The notes beneath the pieces are model-generated. The model worked only from the letters and a program-made list of their open reading frames with translations, did not search any database and was not told where the DNA came from. From contig CAJODK010000007.1 in assembly GCA_905233245.1 (NCBI GenBank), forward strand, positions 1 through 54,491: a stretch of DNA of 54,491 nucleotides, given 5' to 3'. This stretch comes from an uncultured Prevotella sp. GTDB taxonomy: Bacteria; Bacteroidota; Bacteroidia; Bacteroidales; Bacteroidaceae. Below, one piece after another: positions 41,359 to 50,249 of this stretch. Both the position numbers and the translations under genes were made by a program. Within the stretch, counting starts at the first letter, position 1; the number at the start of each line of letters is the position of its first letter.

Positions 41359-42150
41359 GTGAAAATAAAGGATGTTATTAGTGCCCTTGACGGTTTCGCG
41401 CCTTTGCCCCTGCAGGAAGACTATGATAATGCCGGTCTGCAAGTGGGATTGACAGAGGTGGAAGTTTCAGGGGCTCTGTTGTGTCTGGAAGCAACAGAGG
41501 AAATAGTGGCTGAGGCCAGTGAGAAGGGGTGTAATCTGATAGTTACGCACCATCCGCTAATATTCCACAAACTCGGTCAGGTGACGGATGCCAACTACGT
41601 GCAGCGCACCGTGATGAAAGCGATACAGCAGGGTATCACGATAGTGTCGATGCATACCAATCTGGATAGTGCTGAGGGTGGTGTCAACTACATGATGGCA
41701 CGTCGTCTGGAGATGGATATGAGCACCATAAAGCTCCTTGGCGAGCATGAAGTGAATGGTGTGAAGGGTGGCCTGGGTATCGTGGGCGAATTCAGCGAAG
41801 CAATGTCGGCAAAAGACTTTATTGAGAAGGTAAAAGAAACCTTCGGAGTGAAGTGTGCTATGACTAATGAACTCCTCAGGAGACCCATAAAGCGCATAGG
41901 AATATGTGGCGGAGCAGGTTCGTTTATGCTCCAGCAAGCTGCTGAGGCTAAGGCAGATGCGTTCCTCACAGGGGAGATGCACTACCATGAGTATTTCGGC
42001 CATGAACAGGAAATACAGATAGTGGTGATAGGCCACTACGAGAGTGAACAATACACCATCAATCTGCTGGAAGAAATAATAAATCAGCAGTGTCCGGAGG
42101 TGAAGACATACAAGACAGGAATAATTACGAATCCAATAAAATATTATTAA
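41359..42150 (+). CDS. Nif3-like dinuclear metal centre protein
   Basis: 263 residues, GTG start. Family features: DGFAPLPLQEDYDNAGLQVG at the N terminus, NLIVTHHPLIFHKLGQV (metal-binding HH), HTNLDSAEGGVNYMMA, GICGGAGSFML and ADAFLTGEMHYHEY, then VVIGHYESEQ. Members form hexameric barrels with two metal ions; they have been called GTP cyclohydrolase I type 2 but the true activity is unclear. It lies 4 bp before the zinc-ribbon coiled-coil gene, a pairing common in bacteria. Confidence 0.94.
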   Translation: MKIKDVISALDGFAPLPLQEDYDNAGLQVGLTEVEVSGALLCLEATEEIVAEASEKGCNLIVTHHPLIFHKLGQVTDANYVQRTVMKAIQQGITIVSMHTNLDSAEGGVNYMMARRLEMDMSTIKLLGEHEVNGVKGGLGIVGEFSEAMSAKDFIEKVKETFGVKCAMTNELLRRPIKRIGICGGAGSFMLQQAAEAKADAFLTGEMHYHEYFGHEQEIQIVVIGHYESEQYTINLLEEIINQQCPEVKTYKTGIITNPIKYY

Positions 42151-42154
42151 GAAA

Positions 42155-42967
42155 ATGGCAAGAAAAGATCCAAAAGACTTGACAGTGGAAGAGAAACTGA
42201 AGACTCTCTACCAGTTGCAGACCACACTGTCGCTGATTGACGAGAAGCGCGCTCTGCGTGGTGAATTACCTCTCGAAGTGGAAGACCTCGAAAACGAAGT
42301 AGAGGGACTTAACGTGCGTCTGGAGAAAATCACTCAGGAGATAGAAGACCTTACAAAGGCTGTATCCCAGCGTACTGCGGACATCGAGGAGGCTAAGGCC
42401 AGCGTGGACCGCTACAACAAGCAACTCAATGACGTAAAGAACAATCGTGAGTACGACACCCTGACTAAGGAGATAGAATTCCAGACTCTGGAGATAGAAC
42501 TCTGTCAGAAGAAAATCAACGAAGCACAGCAGCGTATTAAGGACCGTGAGGTGGCTCTCGAGCAGACCAAGGAACAGCTGGAGGGACGTGAGCGTGACCT
42601 TGACGACAAGCGTGGCGAACTGGATGAAATCATGCAGGAGACTCGCGAAGAGGAGGATATCCTCAAGGCAAAGGCAAAGGACCTGGAACTCAAGATAGAG
42701 AGCCGTCTGCTGCAGAGTTTCAAGCGCATCCGTAAGAATGCACGCAATGGTCTGGGTATTGTGTATGTACAGCGTGATGCCTGTGGCGGTTGCTTCAACC
42801 AGATACCACCACAGCGTCAGCTCGACGTGAAGATGCACAAGAAAATCATCGTTTGTGAGCACTGCGGACGTATCCTCATAGATCCAGAACTGGCTGGTGT
42901 GAAGATAGAGGCAGCAGCAGAAAAGCCAAAGCGTAAGCGTGCGACACGTAAGAAGACTGAAGAATAA
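42155..42967 (+). CDS. Coiled-coil protein with C4 zinc ribbon
   Basis: 270 residues. A long coiled coil (residues about 10-195) is followed by GIVYVQRDACGGCFNQIPPQRQ and KIIVCEHCGRILIDPELAG, giving a CxxC-x-CxxC zinc ribbon, and a basic tail (KPKRKRATRKKTEE). This is the widely conserved family often next to Nif3-like genes, thought to act with nucleic acids or flagellar/CT398-type complexes; biochemical role not known. Confidence 0.92.
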   Translation: MARKDPKDLTVEEKLKTLYQLQTTLSLIDEKRALRGELPLEVEDLENEVEGLNVRLEKITQEIEDLTKAVSQRTADIEEAKASVDRYNKQLNDVKNNREYDTLTKEIEFQTLEIELCQKKINEAQQRIKDREVALEQTKEQLEGRERDLDDKRGELDEIMQETREEEDILKAKAKDLELKIESRLLQSFKRIRKNARNGLGIVYVQRDACGGCFNQIPPQRQLDVKMHKKIIVCEHCGRILIDPELAGVKIEAAAEKPKRKRATRKKTEE

Positions 42968-44003
42968 TATACTCCCAGCGGAGTGGGAACCACAGAGCTT
43001 GGTGATGCTGACATGGCCTCACCAAGCTACTGACTGGGCTCCGTACCTAAAGGAGGTGACGGAGACTTACGTGGAGATGGCTGACGCTATCACCAGGTAT
43101 GAGCAGTTGGTAATAGCAACTCCACATCCCATACAGGTGGGGGCACTGCTCAGTAGTCGACTGACGGCAGAGCAGATGACGAGAGTGTATATCACATTCT
43201 GCAAGACCAATGATACATGGGCTCGCGACCATGGACCTATAACACTGAGGTCGCAGGAAGGAAAGCTTACTATGCTCGACTTCCGATTCAATGGATGGGG
43301 AGAGAAATTCGAAGCTTCGCTCGACAATGAGATAACGCGCACACTACACAAGGACGGTGCCTTCGACACAGAAGAGAAGGGCACGCCGAGGCTTTCGGAT
43401 AACGACGATTTAGTGCTCGAAGGAGGCGCTATAGAGAGTGATGGCAAGGGAACGGTATTTACGACGGAGCAGTGCCTGATGGCACCTCACCGAAATCAGC
43501 CACTCTCACGAGAAGAGATAGAGGAAGAGTTGATGTTCAGGCTGAAGGCACAGCGCATAGTGTGGCTGCAGCACGGCAGACTGATAGGCGATGATACTGA
43601 CGGGCATATAGACACGATAGTGCGTGTAGCTCCTGATGACACCTTATTATATAATAGGTGTGACGACGCAGAGGATGAACAGTATGAGGACTTCGTGGCT
43701 CTCGAACAGGAACTCAGGGGACTACGCACAGAAGAGGGTAATCCCTACAAACTGATAGCCCTGCCACAGCCTGATGCAATATATGACGAAGAGGGCGAGC
43801 GCTTGCCTGCCACATATGCTAACTTCCTGATTATCAATGGCGCAGTACTTGTGCCAACGTATAATCAAAAGGAGAAGGACGATAGGGCATGCCAACTGAT
43901 ACAAGGCGCATTCCCTGACAGAGAAATAATTAGAATAGACTCAAGAATACTCGTAAAACAGCACGGTTCAGTGCATTGCTGCACGATGCAGGTACCAATA
44001 TAG
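42939..44003 (+). CDS. aguA: Agmatine deiminase
   Basis: 354 residues, peptidyl-arginine deiminase fold. LPAEWEPQSLVMLTWPHQATDW opens the family domain; FNGWGEKFEASLDNEI, LVLEGGAIESDGKGTVFTTEQCL, WLQHGRLIGDDTDGHIDTIVRV and a C-terminal GSVHCCTMQVP with the catalytic Cys follow. It turns agmatine into N-carbamoylputrescine and ammonia. The GTG start at 42939 overlaps the upstream gene by 29 bp; the conserved sequence starts about 12 codons later, so the true start is uncertain. Followed 7 bp on by aguB. Confidence 0.95.
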   Translation: MRHVRRLKNNILPAEWEPQSLVMLTWPHQATDWAPYLKEVTETYVEMADAITRYEQLVIATPHPIQVGALLSSRLTAEQMTRVYITFCKTNDTWARDHGPITLRSQEGKLTMLDFRFNGWGEKFEASLDNEITRTLHKDGAFDTEEKGTPRLSDNDDLVLEGGAIESDGKGTVFTTEQCLMAPHRNQPLSREEIEEELMFRLKAQRIVWLQHGRLIGDDTDGHIDTIVRVAPDDTLLYNRCDDAEDEQYEDFVALEQELRGLRTEEGNPYKLIALPQPDAIYDEEGERLPATYANFLIINGAVLVPTYNQKEKDDRACQLIQGAFPDREIIRIDSRILVKQHGSVHCCTMQVPI

Positions 44004-44010
44004 TTGAAAG

Positions 44011-44886
44011 ATGAAAGTAGGAATACTACAGCAACATAATGTTGCAGACAGGAAGACAAATATGATGCGTCTGGCAGAGGGAATATCTGACCTCGCCAAG
44101 CGTGGAGCAGAACTGATAGTACTTCAGGAACTGCATAACAGCCTGTACTTCTGCCAGGTAGAGGACGTAGAGAATTTTGACCTTGCAGAGGAGATTCCAG
44201 GACCTTCAACAAACTTCTTTGGTGAACTGGCTCGACAATGCAACGTGGTGATTATCACATCTTTGTTTGAGCGCCGTGCTCCAGGCCTCTACCACAATAC
44301 TGCTGTAGTGATAGAGCGTGACGGAACTATAGCAGGAAAATACAGGAAGATGCATATCCCAGATGACCCTGCATACTACGAGAAATTCTATTTCACACCA
44401 GGTGACCTGGGCTTTGAACCTATACAGACATCTGTAGGCAAACTTGGCGTGCAGGTGTGTTGGGATCAGTGGTATCCGGAAGGAGCACGACTGATGGCAC
44501 TCGCAGGGGCAGAGATACTGATTTATCCTACAGCAATAGGCTACGCAGCAACAGATACTCCAGAAGAGCAACAGCGTCAGCGCGAGGCGTGGACGACGGT
44601 TCAGAGAGGACATGCTGTAGCCAATGGTTTGCCAGTGGTAGCCGTAAACAGGGTAGGGTATGAGCCTGACCCAAGCGGGCAGACGGATGGCATACAGTTC
44701 TGGGGCTCCAGTTTCGTCGCTGGTCCACAGGGAGAACTGTATTATCGTGCGTCTGACAACGAAGAAGAGAGTGTCATCGTAGAACTGGACCTTGCTCATA
44801 GTGAGGATGTACGCCGTTGGTGGCCTTTCCTCAGAGACAGACGGATAGACGCTTATAGAGATATACTGAAAAGATTCAGGAAATAG
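44011..44886 (+). CDS. aguB: N-carbamoylputrescine amidase
   Basis: 291 residues, nitrilase superfamily. Catalytic triad segments: IVLQELHNSLYF (Glu), GKYRKMHIPDDPAYYEKFYF (Lys) and LGVQVCWDQWYPEGARLMALAGAEILIYPTAIG (Cys). It hydrolyses N-carbamoylputrescine to putrescine, completing the two-step agmatine route with the preceding enzyme. The putrescine made can feed the carboxyspermidine pathway whose decarboxylase is encoded at 52.8 kb. Confidence 0.96.
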   Translation: MKVGILQQHNVADRKTNMMRLAEGISDLAKRGAELIVLQELHNSLYFCQVEDVENFDLAEEIPGPSTNFFGELARQCNVVIITSLFERRAPGLYHNTAVVIERDGTIAGKYRKMHIPDDPAYYEKFYFTPGDLGFEPIQTSVGKLGVQVCWDQWYPEGARLMALAGAEILIYPTAIGYAATDTPEEQQRQREAWTTVQRGHAVANGLPVVAVNRVGYEPDPSGQTDGIQFWGSSFVAGPQGELYYRASDNEEESVIVELDLAHSEDVRRWWPFLRDRRIDAYRDILKRFRK

Positions 44887-45932
44887 TGGCAGAAAAGAAG
44901 GTCGGTACAACCGAGACATATAAGAAACTCCTTACCACGATGAAGAGTGGGAAATGGGCACCCGTCTATATACTGATGGGTACGGAGAGTTATTATATAG
45001 ATAAGGTGTGCGACTATATCACTGACCACGCTCTCAAGGAGGAGGAAAAGGACTTCAACCTGACGATGTACTACGGAGCTGATGTGACGGCTCAGCAGGT
45101 GATGGATCAGGCGCGACGTTTCCCTATGATGGCAGAGAAACAGATCGTTGTAGTGCGTGAAGCACAGGCGATGAAGGATTTTGAGGTTCTGGAGAAATAT
45201 ATGGACAAACCAGTGCCCACTACGATTCTGGTGATTTGCTATATGGGTGGCTCCATAGATGCCCGCAAGAAAGTTTTGTCTAAGGCAAACGCCGTGGGAG
45301 AGGTTTTCGTAAGTGATTCTCCTCGCTATGATCGCGACATAGTCTCATTTATAGAGGAATATCTGAAAGAAGACGGCCGTAATGCTGCGATAGAATCACG
45401 TGCAGCACAGGTAGTGGCTGCACATATTGGCGGAGATTTGAAGCGCCTTGCCTCAGAACTGGATAAAGTGCTCATTTCTTTCAAGGAAGGGGAGGCGAGA
45501 GTGATAAATTCCGATTTGGTAGAAAAAAAGATTGGAATAAGCAAAAATTACAACGTTTTTGAACTCAGAGACGCTCTCATAAACCGTGATGCAGTAAAAG
45601 CACAACGTATTGCAAAATATTTTGATGAAAATCCAAAGGCTGGGGGACTGTTCGCTCTTTTGCCTCAGACTTTCTCTTTTTTCCAAAATTTGATGTTGGC
45701 GTACTATGCTCCTCGTCCTATCAACGAGTCTGCCATTATGTCACAATTGGGACTACGCTCTGCGTACCAAACTCGTGACTATATCAAGGCGATGAAAAAC
45801 TATCCAGCGAGAAAAACTCTGGCTATAATTTCCAAACTCAGGGAGGTGGATGCCAAGTCAAAGGGACTGGAAAATGTAAATACCTCAACAGGTGATCTCC
45901 TGAAGGAACTTATTTCATTTATTTTGCATTAA
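44886..45932 (+). CDS. holA: DNA polymerase III subunit delta
   Basis: 348 residues. AAA+-like fold without a usable Walker A: KWAPVYILMGTESYYIDKVCDYI, then FPMMAEKQIVVVREAQ, HIGGDLKRLASELDKVL and the collar domain (NVFELRDALINRDAVKAQRIAKYF, FALLPQTFSFFQNLML). It opens the beta clamp in the clamp loader with DnaX. The GTG start overlaps the aguB stop by one base. Probably last of the transcript starting at 41.3 kb. Confidence 0.94.
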   Translation: MAEKKVGTTETYKKLLTTMKSGKWAPVYILMGTESYYIDKVCDYITDHALKEEEKDFNLTMYYGADVTAQQVMDQARRFPMMAEKQIVVVREAQAMKDFEVLEKYMDKPVPTTILVICYMGGSIDARKKVLSKANAVGEVFVSDSPRYDRDIVSFIEEYLKEDGRNAAIESRAAQVVAAHIGGDLKRLASELDKVLISFKEGEARVINSDLVEKKIGISKNYNVFELRDALINRDAVKAQRIAKYFDENPKAGGLFALLPQTFSFFQNLMLAYYAPRPINESAIMSQLGLRSAYQTRDYIKAMKNYPARKTLAIISKLREVDAKSKGLENVNTSTGDLLKELISFILH

Positions 45933-46645
45933 AAGGGGTGGGGGAACCAGCTTTTTTAATGCTTTTTTTACGCATTTTTTTCTAGAATCAAAATGAGGGT
46001 AGGGGGTAAATTTCGCCCTCTTTTCTTGTAAATATGGGGCTTCAGAGCAGTTTCTGGGGCTCTGAGATTTCGATTTTTTTCAGCACTTTGGCAAATTACT
46101 CACGTTTTTGAAATTCTCGCGAAAATTTGCAGTGCGGAAGCCATAAAATCAACATTTTACATTTCTTTATATATAAAAATGTAGAAAATACACAAATCAA
46201 CAAAAGTATAAGAATCAACAAAAAGATACAAAGATAAATTTACATACAAAAATATAGACGAAATCAGCACACGTAAATCTACGTTTATGAAGTTAAAAAA
46301 GCCAAGAGCATCGCCTGTATGTGCATATTTATGCAAACCAAACAATGTTGCATAAAACGCTAAAAAACAAAAATATATGATGATTATAGATGTTTACATT
46401 TGTGTTTTATTCGCTCATTTTGCAAGAAAGCCTACCAATGAGTCAAATTAGCCTTCGAAACAACAATATAAGCAGATTATACCCAAAAGTTTAATCCTAA
46501 AAGCCAATGTTTTAGATAGCCACTATTTTTTTGTAAATACAATATTGCATATGATTTTGCATTCTAGATTTTAATATCGTATATAGAATTGTGGAATTCT
46601 AAAATGTTAAATCCTAAATCAACAATGCTAAAAACTTATACTTTT
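45933..46645. other. AT-rich gene-poor stretch
   Basis: Roughly 710 bp of strongly AT-rich DNA. T-runs follow holA directly, a hairpin terminator lies at 46042-46080, and AAATCAACA recurs at about 46147, 46195, 46209 and 46616. No frame of more than about 60 codons looks protein-like. It may be acquired DNA or hold a small RNA, but no conserved structure was recognised. Confidence 0.4.
46042..46080 (+). terminator. Probable terminator downstream of holA
   Basis: TCAGAGC (46042-46048) and GCTCTGA (46059-46065) pair around a 10-base loop, followed by GATTTCGATTTTTTT. Confidence 0.5.
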
Positions 46646-46677
46646 GTTGTTTTCGTTGATTTTTATGATTACCTTTG
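46646..46677 (+). promoter_or_regulatory. Promoter of the HTH gene at 46.7 kb
   Basis: GTTG (46646-46649), 20 bp, TACCTTTG (46670-46677), 23 bp before the ATG. Confidence 0.65.
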
Positions 46678-46700
46678 TAAAAAATTAAAAAACAGTCAAA

Positions 46701-47228
46701 ATGAAGGACAGAATTCACCAATTGATGGAAGCGCAGCACATGAACCAACAAGCGTTTGCCAGATTTACAAATATTGGTACAGCATCATTGAGTAGTATAT
46801 TTACAGGACGCACTCGTCCGACGATGAATCATGTCATCGCAATCATGAATGCTTTCCCTAATGTCAACCCTACCTGGTTGATAAAAGGTGAAGGAGGAAT
46901 GATGTTGGCAGAACCCTCTCCTACCTCTCAGAACTCTTCTGGGACAGATCAGAATAACGGTGTCCAGGGAGAGGATAAAGGTGATGGTCAACTGTCCCTG
47001 TTTGGAGACAATCGTACGACTAAAGGTGTGGAGCTACGTACTGACAATGTGTCAGTTCATCCTAGTGTACTACCTCCTGTAAATCCAAAATCACAGAGTA
47101 AGTACAAAGCTTCATCGTCTGATGACTCTCAGACGACTCCGCACGTTACTTTACAGCGTAGAATAACGGAAATTCGCGTGTTTTTCGATGACCAAACGTG
47201 GGAATCCTTCGTTCCGAAGAACAAATAA
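46701..47228 (+). CDS. HTH (XRE-like) DNA-binding protein with disordered linker
   Basis: 175 residues. Residues 1-70 form an HTH domain (MNQQAFARFTNIGTASLSSIFTGRTRPTMNHVIAIMNAFPNVNPTWLIKGEG), a layout common in Bacteroidetes regulators and prophage repressors. A Ser/Thr/Asp-rich linker (about 75-150) contains the ACCTCTCAGAACTC repeat string also seen in dnaX. The last 25 residues (RRITEIRVFFDDQTWESFVPKNK) form a conserved-looking short motif. Function unknown; probably a transcription regulator. The next gene is convergent. Confidence 0.85.
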   Translation: MKDRIHQLMEAQHMNQQAFARFTNIGTASLSSIFTGRTRPTMNHVIAIMNAFPNVNPTWLIKGEGGMMLAEPSPTSQNSSGTDQNNGVQGEDKGDGQLSLFGDNRTTKGVELRTDNVSVHPSVLPPVNPKSQSKYKASSSDDSQTTPHVTLQRRITEIRVFFDDQTWESFVPKNK

Positions 47229-47235
47229 TTCCCAT

Positions 47236-48132
47236 TTACTTCTCAAGAAGTTCTTTGATTTCTTCTGTCAGAAAGGGCAAAATGTCCTTATAAGTGATGG
47301 TAAATGATGGCATACCAGCTGCGTAGGCTGCTATTTCGTATTGTTGGTATGTGAGTACCACTCCATCCTTGCTGAGATATGGATTACGCACAGGAAGTGG
47401 TATTATGTTGCCATCTATCTGCAGAAACTCCCTTACCTCCTCCTCAGAGAGTGGTTTTTCGCCGTTATTTTCATTGAAATAACTCATTAACCCCTTAATA
47501 AGGAGTTTCTGCATACCTTTTTCTGCACCATTTACAAAGAATTTAGTGATTTTCTTGCCTGCAGTGTTAAATGTAAGGCTGCCACAACCTCCCACTCCTC
47601 CATGAGCTCCACCAAGATACTGGTAGGTATTGTGCTCATAGACGGTGTATTTGGGAGTTTCATATTCCTTTATTATCTTGCTCTCATGCTCCCACAGTGG
47701 TGTCTCGTCTATTCTTTCCTGACGCTCCTTCTCTGTGATGGTAGTATCTTCTTTGAGATACTGCATACGGTCTTTGTAGTCTTCTTCTGCCGCCTCATTT
47801 AATTCTTTGAGAGCATTGCTGCCATAGTAGTCGATGAAGGCTTTCAGACTCTTATCTTCGCCATTGTAGGCCTTCATAGTGCGAGTATTCTCCCAGTCGA
47901 AGGCAAATTCCTGATCTATCACCCTCAGCAGAGAGTCTCTCACGAGCATAGAAGCGCTGTCGGAAGCTGTCGGGACAGTGACATCGATGAGTATGTGCAC
48001 TCTGTCTGTAGAGTCTTTATAGACGTAATGCTCAAGCCCACCTTCTATGTGAGCTTGAGTATCGTTTGTCGTTTGCTTGGTATTACAGGCTGTCAGCAGG
48101 ATTATTGCCAACAAGCTAAACAGTAATCTCAT
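47236..48132 (-). CDS. DUF3298-type lipoprotein (RsiV-like fold)
   Basis: 298 residues with signal MRLLFSLLAIILLTAC (lipobox Cys at 16). The central part (YTVYEHNTYQYLGGAHGGVGGCGSLTFNTAGKKITKFFVNGAEKGMQKLL) and C-terminal FLQIDGNIIPLPVRNPYLSKDGVVLTYQQYEIAAYAAGMPSFTITY match the DUF4163/DUF3298 arrangement shared with anti-sigma factor RsiV. It is anchored in the envelope. A lysozyme-binding role is known for RsiV but not shown here. Confidence 0.87.
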   Translation of the reverse strand: MRLLFSLLAIILLTACNTKQTTNDTQAHIEGGLEHYVYKDSTDRVHILIDVTVPTASDSASMLVRDSLLRVIDQEFAFDWENTRTMKAYNGEDKSLKAFIDYYGSNALKELNEAAEEDYKDRMQYLKEDTTITEKERQERIDETPLWEHESKIIKEYETPKYTVYEHNTYQYLGGAHGGVGGCGSLTFNTAGKKITKFFVNGAEKGMQKLLIKGLMSYFNENNGEKPLSEEEVREFLQIDGNIIPLPVRNPYLSKDGVVLTYQQYEIAAYAAGMPSFTITYKDILPFLTEEIKELLEK

Positions 48133-48163
48133 TATACTTTATACTATATACTTTATACCAAAA

Positions 48164-49759
48164 TCAGAACCTATATCCTACGCTGGCATTGATTTGATGA
48201 CGATTATTGTTTACCTCGTATGATTTGTCTGTGTTATATATGCCATAACTCTCGAAGTCATAGGTCTCAAATGGGTGGTATATACCTTTCTGCATAGCGT
48301 ACTGGTATGAGAGATCCAAAGTCCAGTTCTTGTTGAATGTAAAGCCCATGCCAAAGGTGAAGCGGTTTGTGGCCTTCCAGTTAATCCAGTCATGGGTGCT
48401 ACTTCTCTTAGTGTTTATGTTACTGTCCTTATAGCCATTCTCTTCGTAAATAGCACTCTGGTAGTTATAGCCCAGTCGGAATGCCAGCACCTGTGAAGGC
48501 TTTATCTCGATGCCAAGTTTTACGAGGCTTACGCCCTTCAGGGTTTTGCTTGTGTGATTGTTCATCTCAATGTCGTTGGCATACGTGTCGTATCTTTCAC
48601 CCCAATAATTACGATAACTATTCGTCTTTATGCGGTTCTTGATGCTACTGTAGTCAGCATACTCGTAGGTAGCGCCGATAGCTACTATCTTGCCTATGGT
48701 ATGTCCGAGTGATACACCAAATCTCCAAGGAGTGAGTATTCTGTAGTCGTAGCTCCAGTTGACGGATTTGTTCTCAGAAGTACCATCTATGCCGGTTGCA
48801 TTTACGCCCATCCTAATGTTTGCCTTCAGGTCGTACCACGTAGGGGTGTGCATATAGAGGCCGAAGCGGAATGGTGAGTACTCCGATGGACGGATGATAG
48901 CACCAAACTTCAGATCAAAGCCAGTACCTGTCACCTCTCGGTCGTCGTAGCTTCGGTAGTTGCCGCCTATTGTAGAGCCAGGGTATTCTGCCTCTCCGTC
49001 ATAATCGAAGGTGTAGGCGCGGTCAAGAGCCTCGCCGTAAGTGCTGTAGCTCCTATAGTGCACGTCTTTCACTCCGAAGGTAAGACCCAGATATACGCGG
49101 TCATTGAAATTGGTGCTGAAGTTGAAGTCATACTCGCCTATATAGCCCTCATTCTTTCTGTTGGCATTATACCCGTTGGCTCCCTTGAATCCGAATTTAT
49201 CGTTGTCGTAGTCAGAGTACGCATCGTTCACGGCATATAGGTTGAGGTCGTCAATCAGTGCGATGGCCTTATCATCCTGTTCTACGTTGGCAAACCTCAT
49301 AGCAGACAATTTATTGCTGGATGATAAACCATCAAGGGCGTTCATCGCAGAGATTATCTGGTTGAAGTTGCGACTCTTGGTGTAGTTGAAACCCACGTTG
49401 AAGCGTGAGTTATAGCTAAACTTGCTCGAATATACAAAACCCACCTGATTTAGGTCTGCATTAGTGATGCCCTTGTCGGTGCCAATGCCAGGCAGGGTAT
49501 TGCGATTGTCATTGCCGTTCTGTATTGTGGCACCACCTGATAGTCCTATCCATGAACGACGGAAGAATCCGATACCTGCTGGGTTGGTACCCATCGTGGA
49601 GATGTCAGCTCCAAGCGCCTCCATAGCGCCACCCATACCTATGTATCGGGCGGTACCGTTGAGGTCTTGCGTAGCCAACTGCGCGCTTTCGTATGTCTCT
49701 TGTGCCGCTGCTCCTATGGCGAAGCAACTAAGCACCATGCTTATAATTTTTGTTTTCAT
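48164..49759 (-). CDS. Outer-membrane beta-barrel protein, FadL/OmpP1-like
   Basis: About 531 residues. Signal MKTKIISMVLSCFAIGAAAQ, then ETYESAQLATQDLNGTARYIGMGGAMEALGADISTMGTNPAGIGFFRRS, the hatch-like opening typical of Bacteroidetes FadL-type porins. Many alternating strands end in the aromatic INASVGYRF. It probably passes hydrophobic compounds through the outer membrane. The start at 49759 was chosen over one 10 codons upstream because it gives the proper signal peptide. Follows the next small gene on the same strand by 37 bp. Confidence 0.9.
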   Translation of the reverse strand: MKTKIISMVLSCFAIGAAAQETYESAQLATQDLNGTARYIGMGGAMEALGADISTMGTNPAGIGFFRRSWIGLSGGATIQNGNDNRNTLPGIGTDKGITNADLNQVGFVYSSKFSYNSRFNVGFNYTKSRNFNQIISAMNALDGLSSSNKLSAMRFANVEQDDKAIALIDDLNLYAVNDAYSDYDNDKFGFKGANGYNANRKNEGYIGEYDFNFSTNFNDRVYLGLTFGVKDVHYRSYSTYGEALDRAYTFDYDGEAEYPGSTIGGNYRSYDDREVTGTGFDLKFGAIIRPSEYSPFRFGLYMHTPTWYDLKANIRMGVNATGIDGTSENKSVNWSYDYRILTPWRFGVSLGHTIGKIVAIGATYEYADYSSIKNRIKTNSYRNYWGERYDTYANDIEMNNHTSKTLKGVSLVKLGIEIKPSQVLAFRLGYNYQSAIYEENGYKDSNINTKRSSTHDWINWKATNRFTFGMGFTFNKNWTLDLSYQYAMQKGIYHPFETYDFESYGIYNTDKSYEVNNNRHQINASVGYRF

Positions 49760-49796
49760 ATCTTTAATCTTTATACTTTCAACATTCAACCTTCAA

Positions 49797-50123
49797 CTAC
49801 TTAGAAGGATACCCATCACTGGGCGTAAACTCTATTACATCACTAGCGATGGAGTCGCTGGTGTAGGCAGAGTGGGCATCAGCGATGCTGTCTTCTATCA
49901 TCATCTGGCGTTTATGCCTCATGATAGCCTCGTATCTACGCTGCATCATGCGGTGAAAAGCCTCCTGCTCCTCCTGTTGCTGGCGTTCATACGCCTCCTT
50001 CGCAGCCTGTTTCTGTGCCTTCGTCGGTGTGAAGTACATGTCATCATCATCATTTCCTATCAGGGCGTTAGCGCTGACGGAACTCATCAGAATGATTAGT
50101 GACAGAAATAGTAATTTCTTCAT
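49797..50123 (-). CDS. Small secreted coiled-coil protein
   Basis: 108 residues: signal peptide (MKKLLFLSLIILMSSVSANA), an acidic patch (GNDDDDMYFTPTKAQ), then a Gln/Glu/Arg-rich helix (KQAAKEAYERQQQEEQEAFHRMMQRRYEAIMRHKRQMM) and an acidic end. No family recognised. A -7 TAATTTTG (50158-50151) precedes it; it likely heads the transcript with the FadL-like gene and may be a periplasmic partner (inference). Confidence 0.8.
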   Translation of the reverse strand: MKKLLFLSLIILMSSVSANALIGNDDDDMYFTPTKAQKQAAKEAYERQQQEEQEAFHRMMQRRYEAIMRHKRQMMIEDSIADAHSAYTSDSIASDVIEFTPSDGYPSK

Positions 50124-50150
50124 AATAATAATACATTTGTTACGACAATG

Positions 50151-50158
50151 CAAAATTA
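50151..50158 (-). promoter_or_regulatory. -7 element of the envelope gene pair
   Basis: TAATTTTG on the minus strand, 27 bp before the ATG at 50123; the -33 position has no clear match. Confidence 0.45.
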
Positions 50159-50224
50159 TTCATAAATTTAATGCAAATTTACGGAAAAACCCTAAGAAAA
50201 GATATACTTTTCCCTATTTTTTAT

Positions 50225-50232
50225 TAATTTTG
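50225..50232 (+). promoter_or_regulatory. -7 promoter element of prmA
   Basis: TAATTTTG, 17 bp before the prmA ATG at 50250. Confidence 0.5.
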
Positions 50233-50249
50233 CATCGTTTTTAACAAAT

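Noticed and set aside
42939..42967. Overlap of agmatine deiminase with the zinc-ribbon gene as a frameshift
   Set aside because: Both proteins are complete; a short start overlap or a slightly later non-ATG start explains it.
46157..46345. Reverse-strand frame of 62 codons, hydrophobic
   Set aside because: Composition is what AT-rich DNA gives by chance (Phe/Ile/Tyr/Leu); no promoter and no start context.
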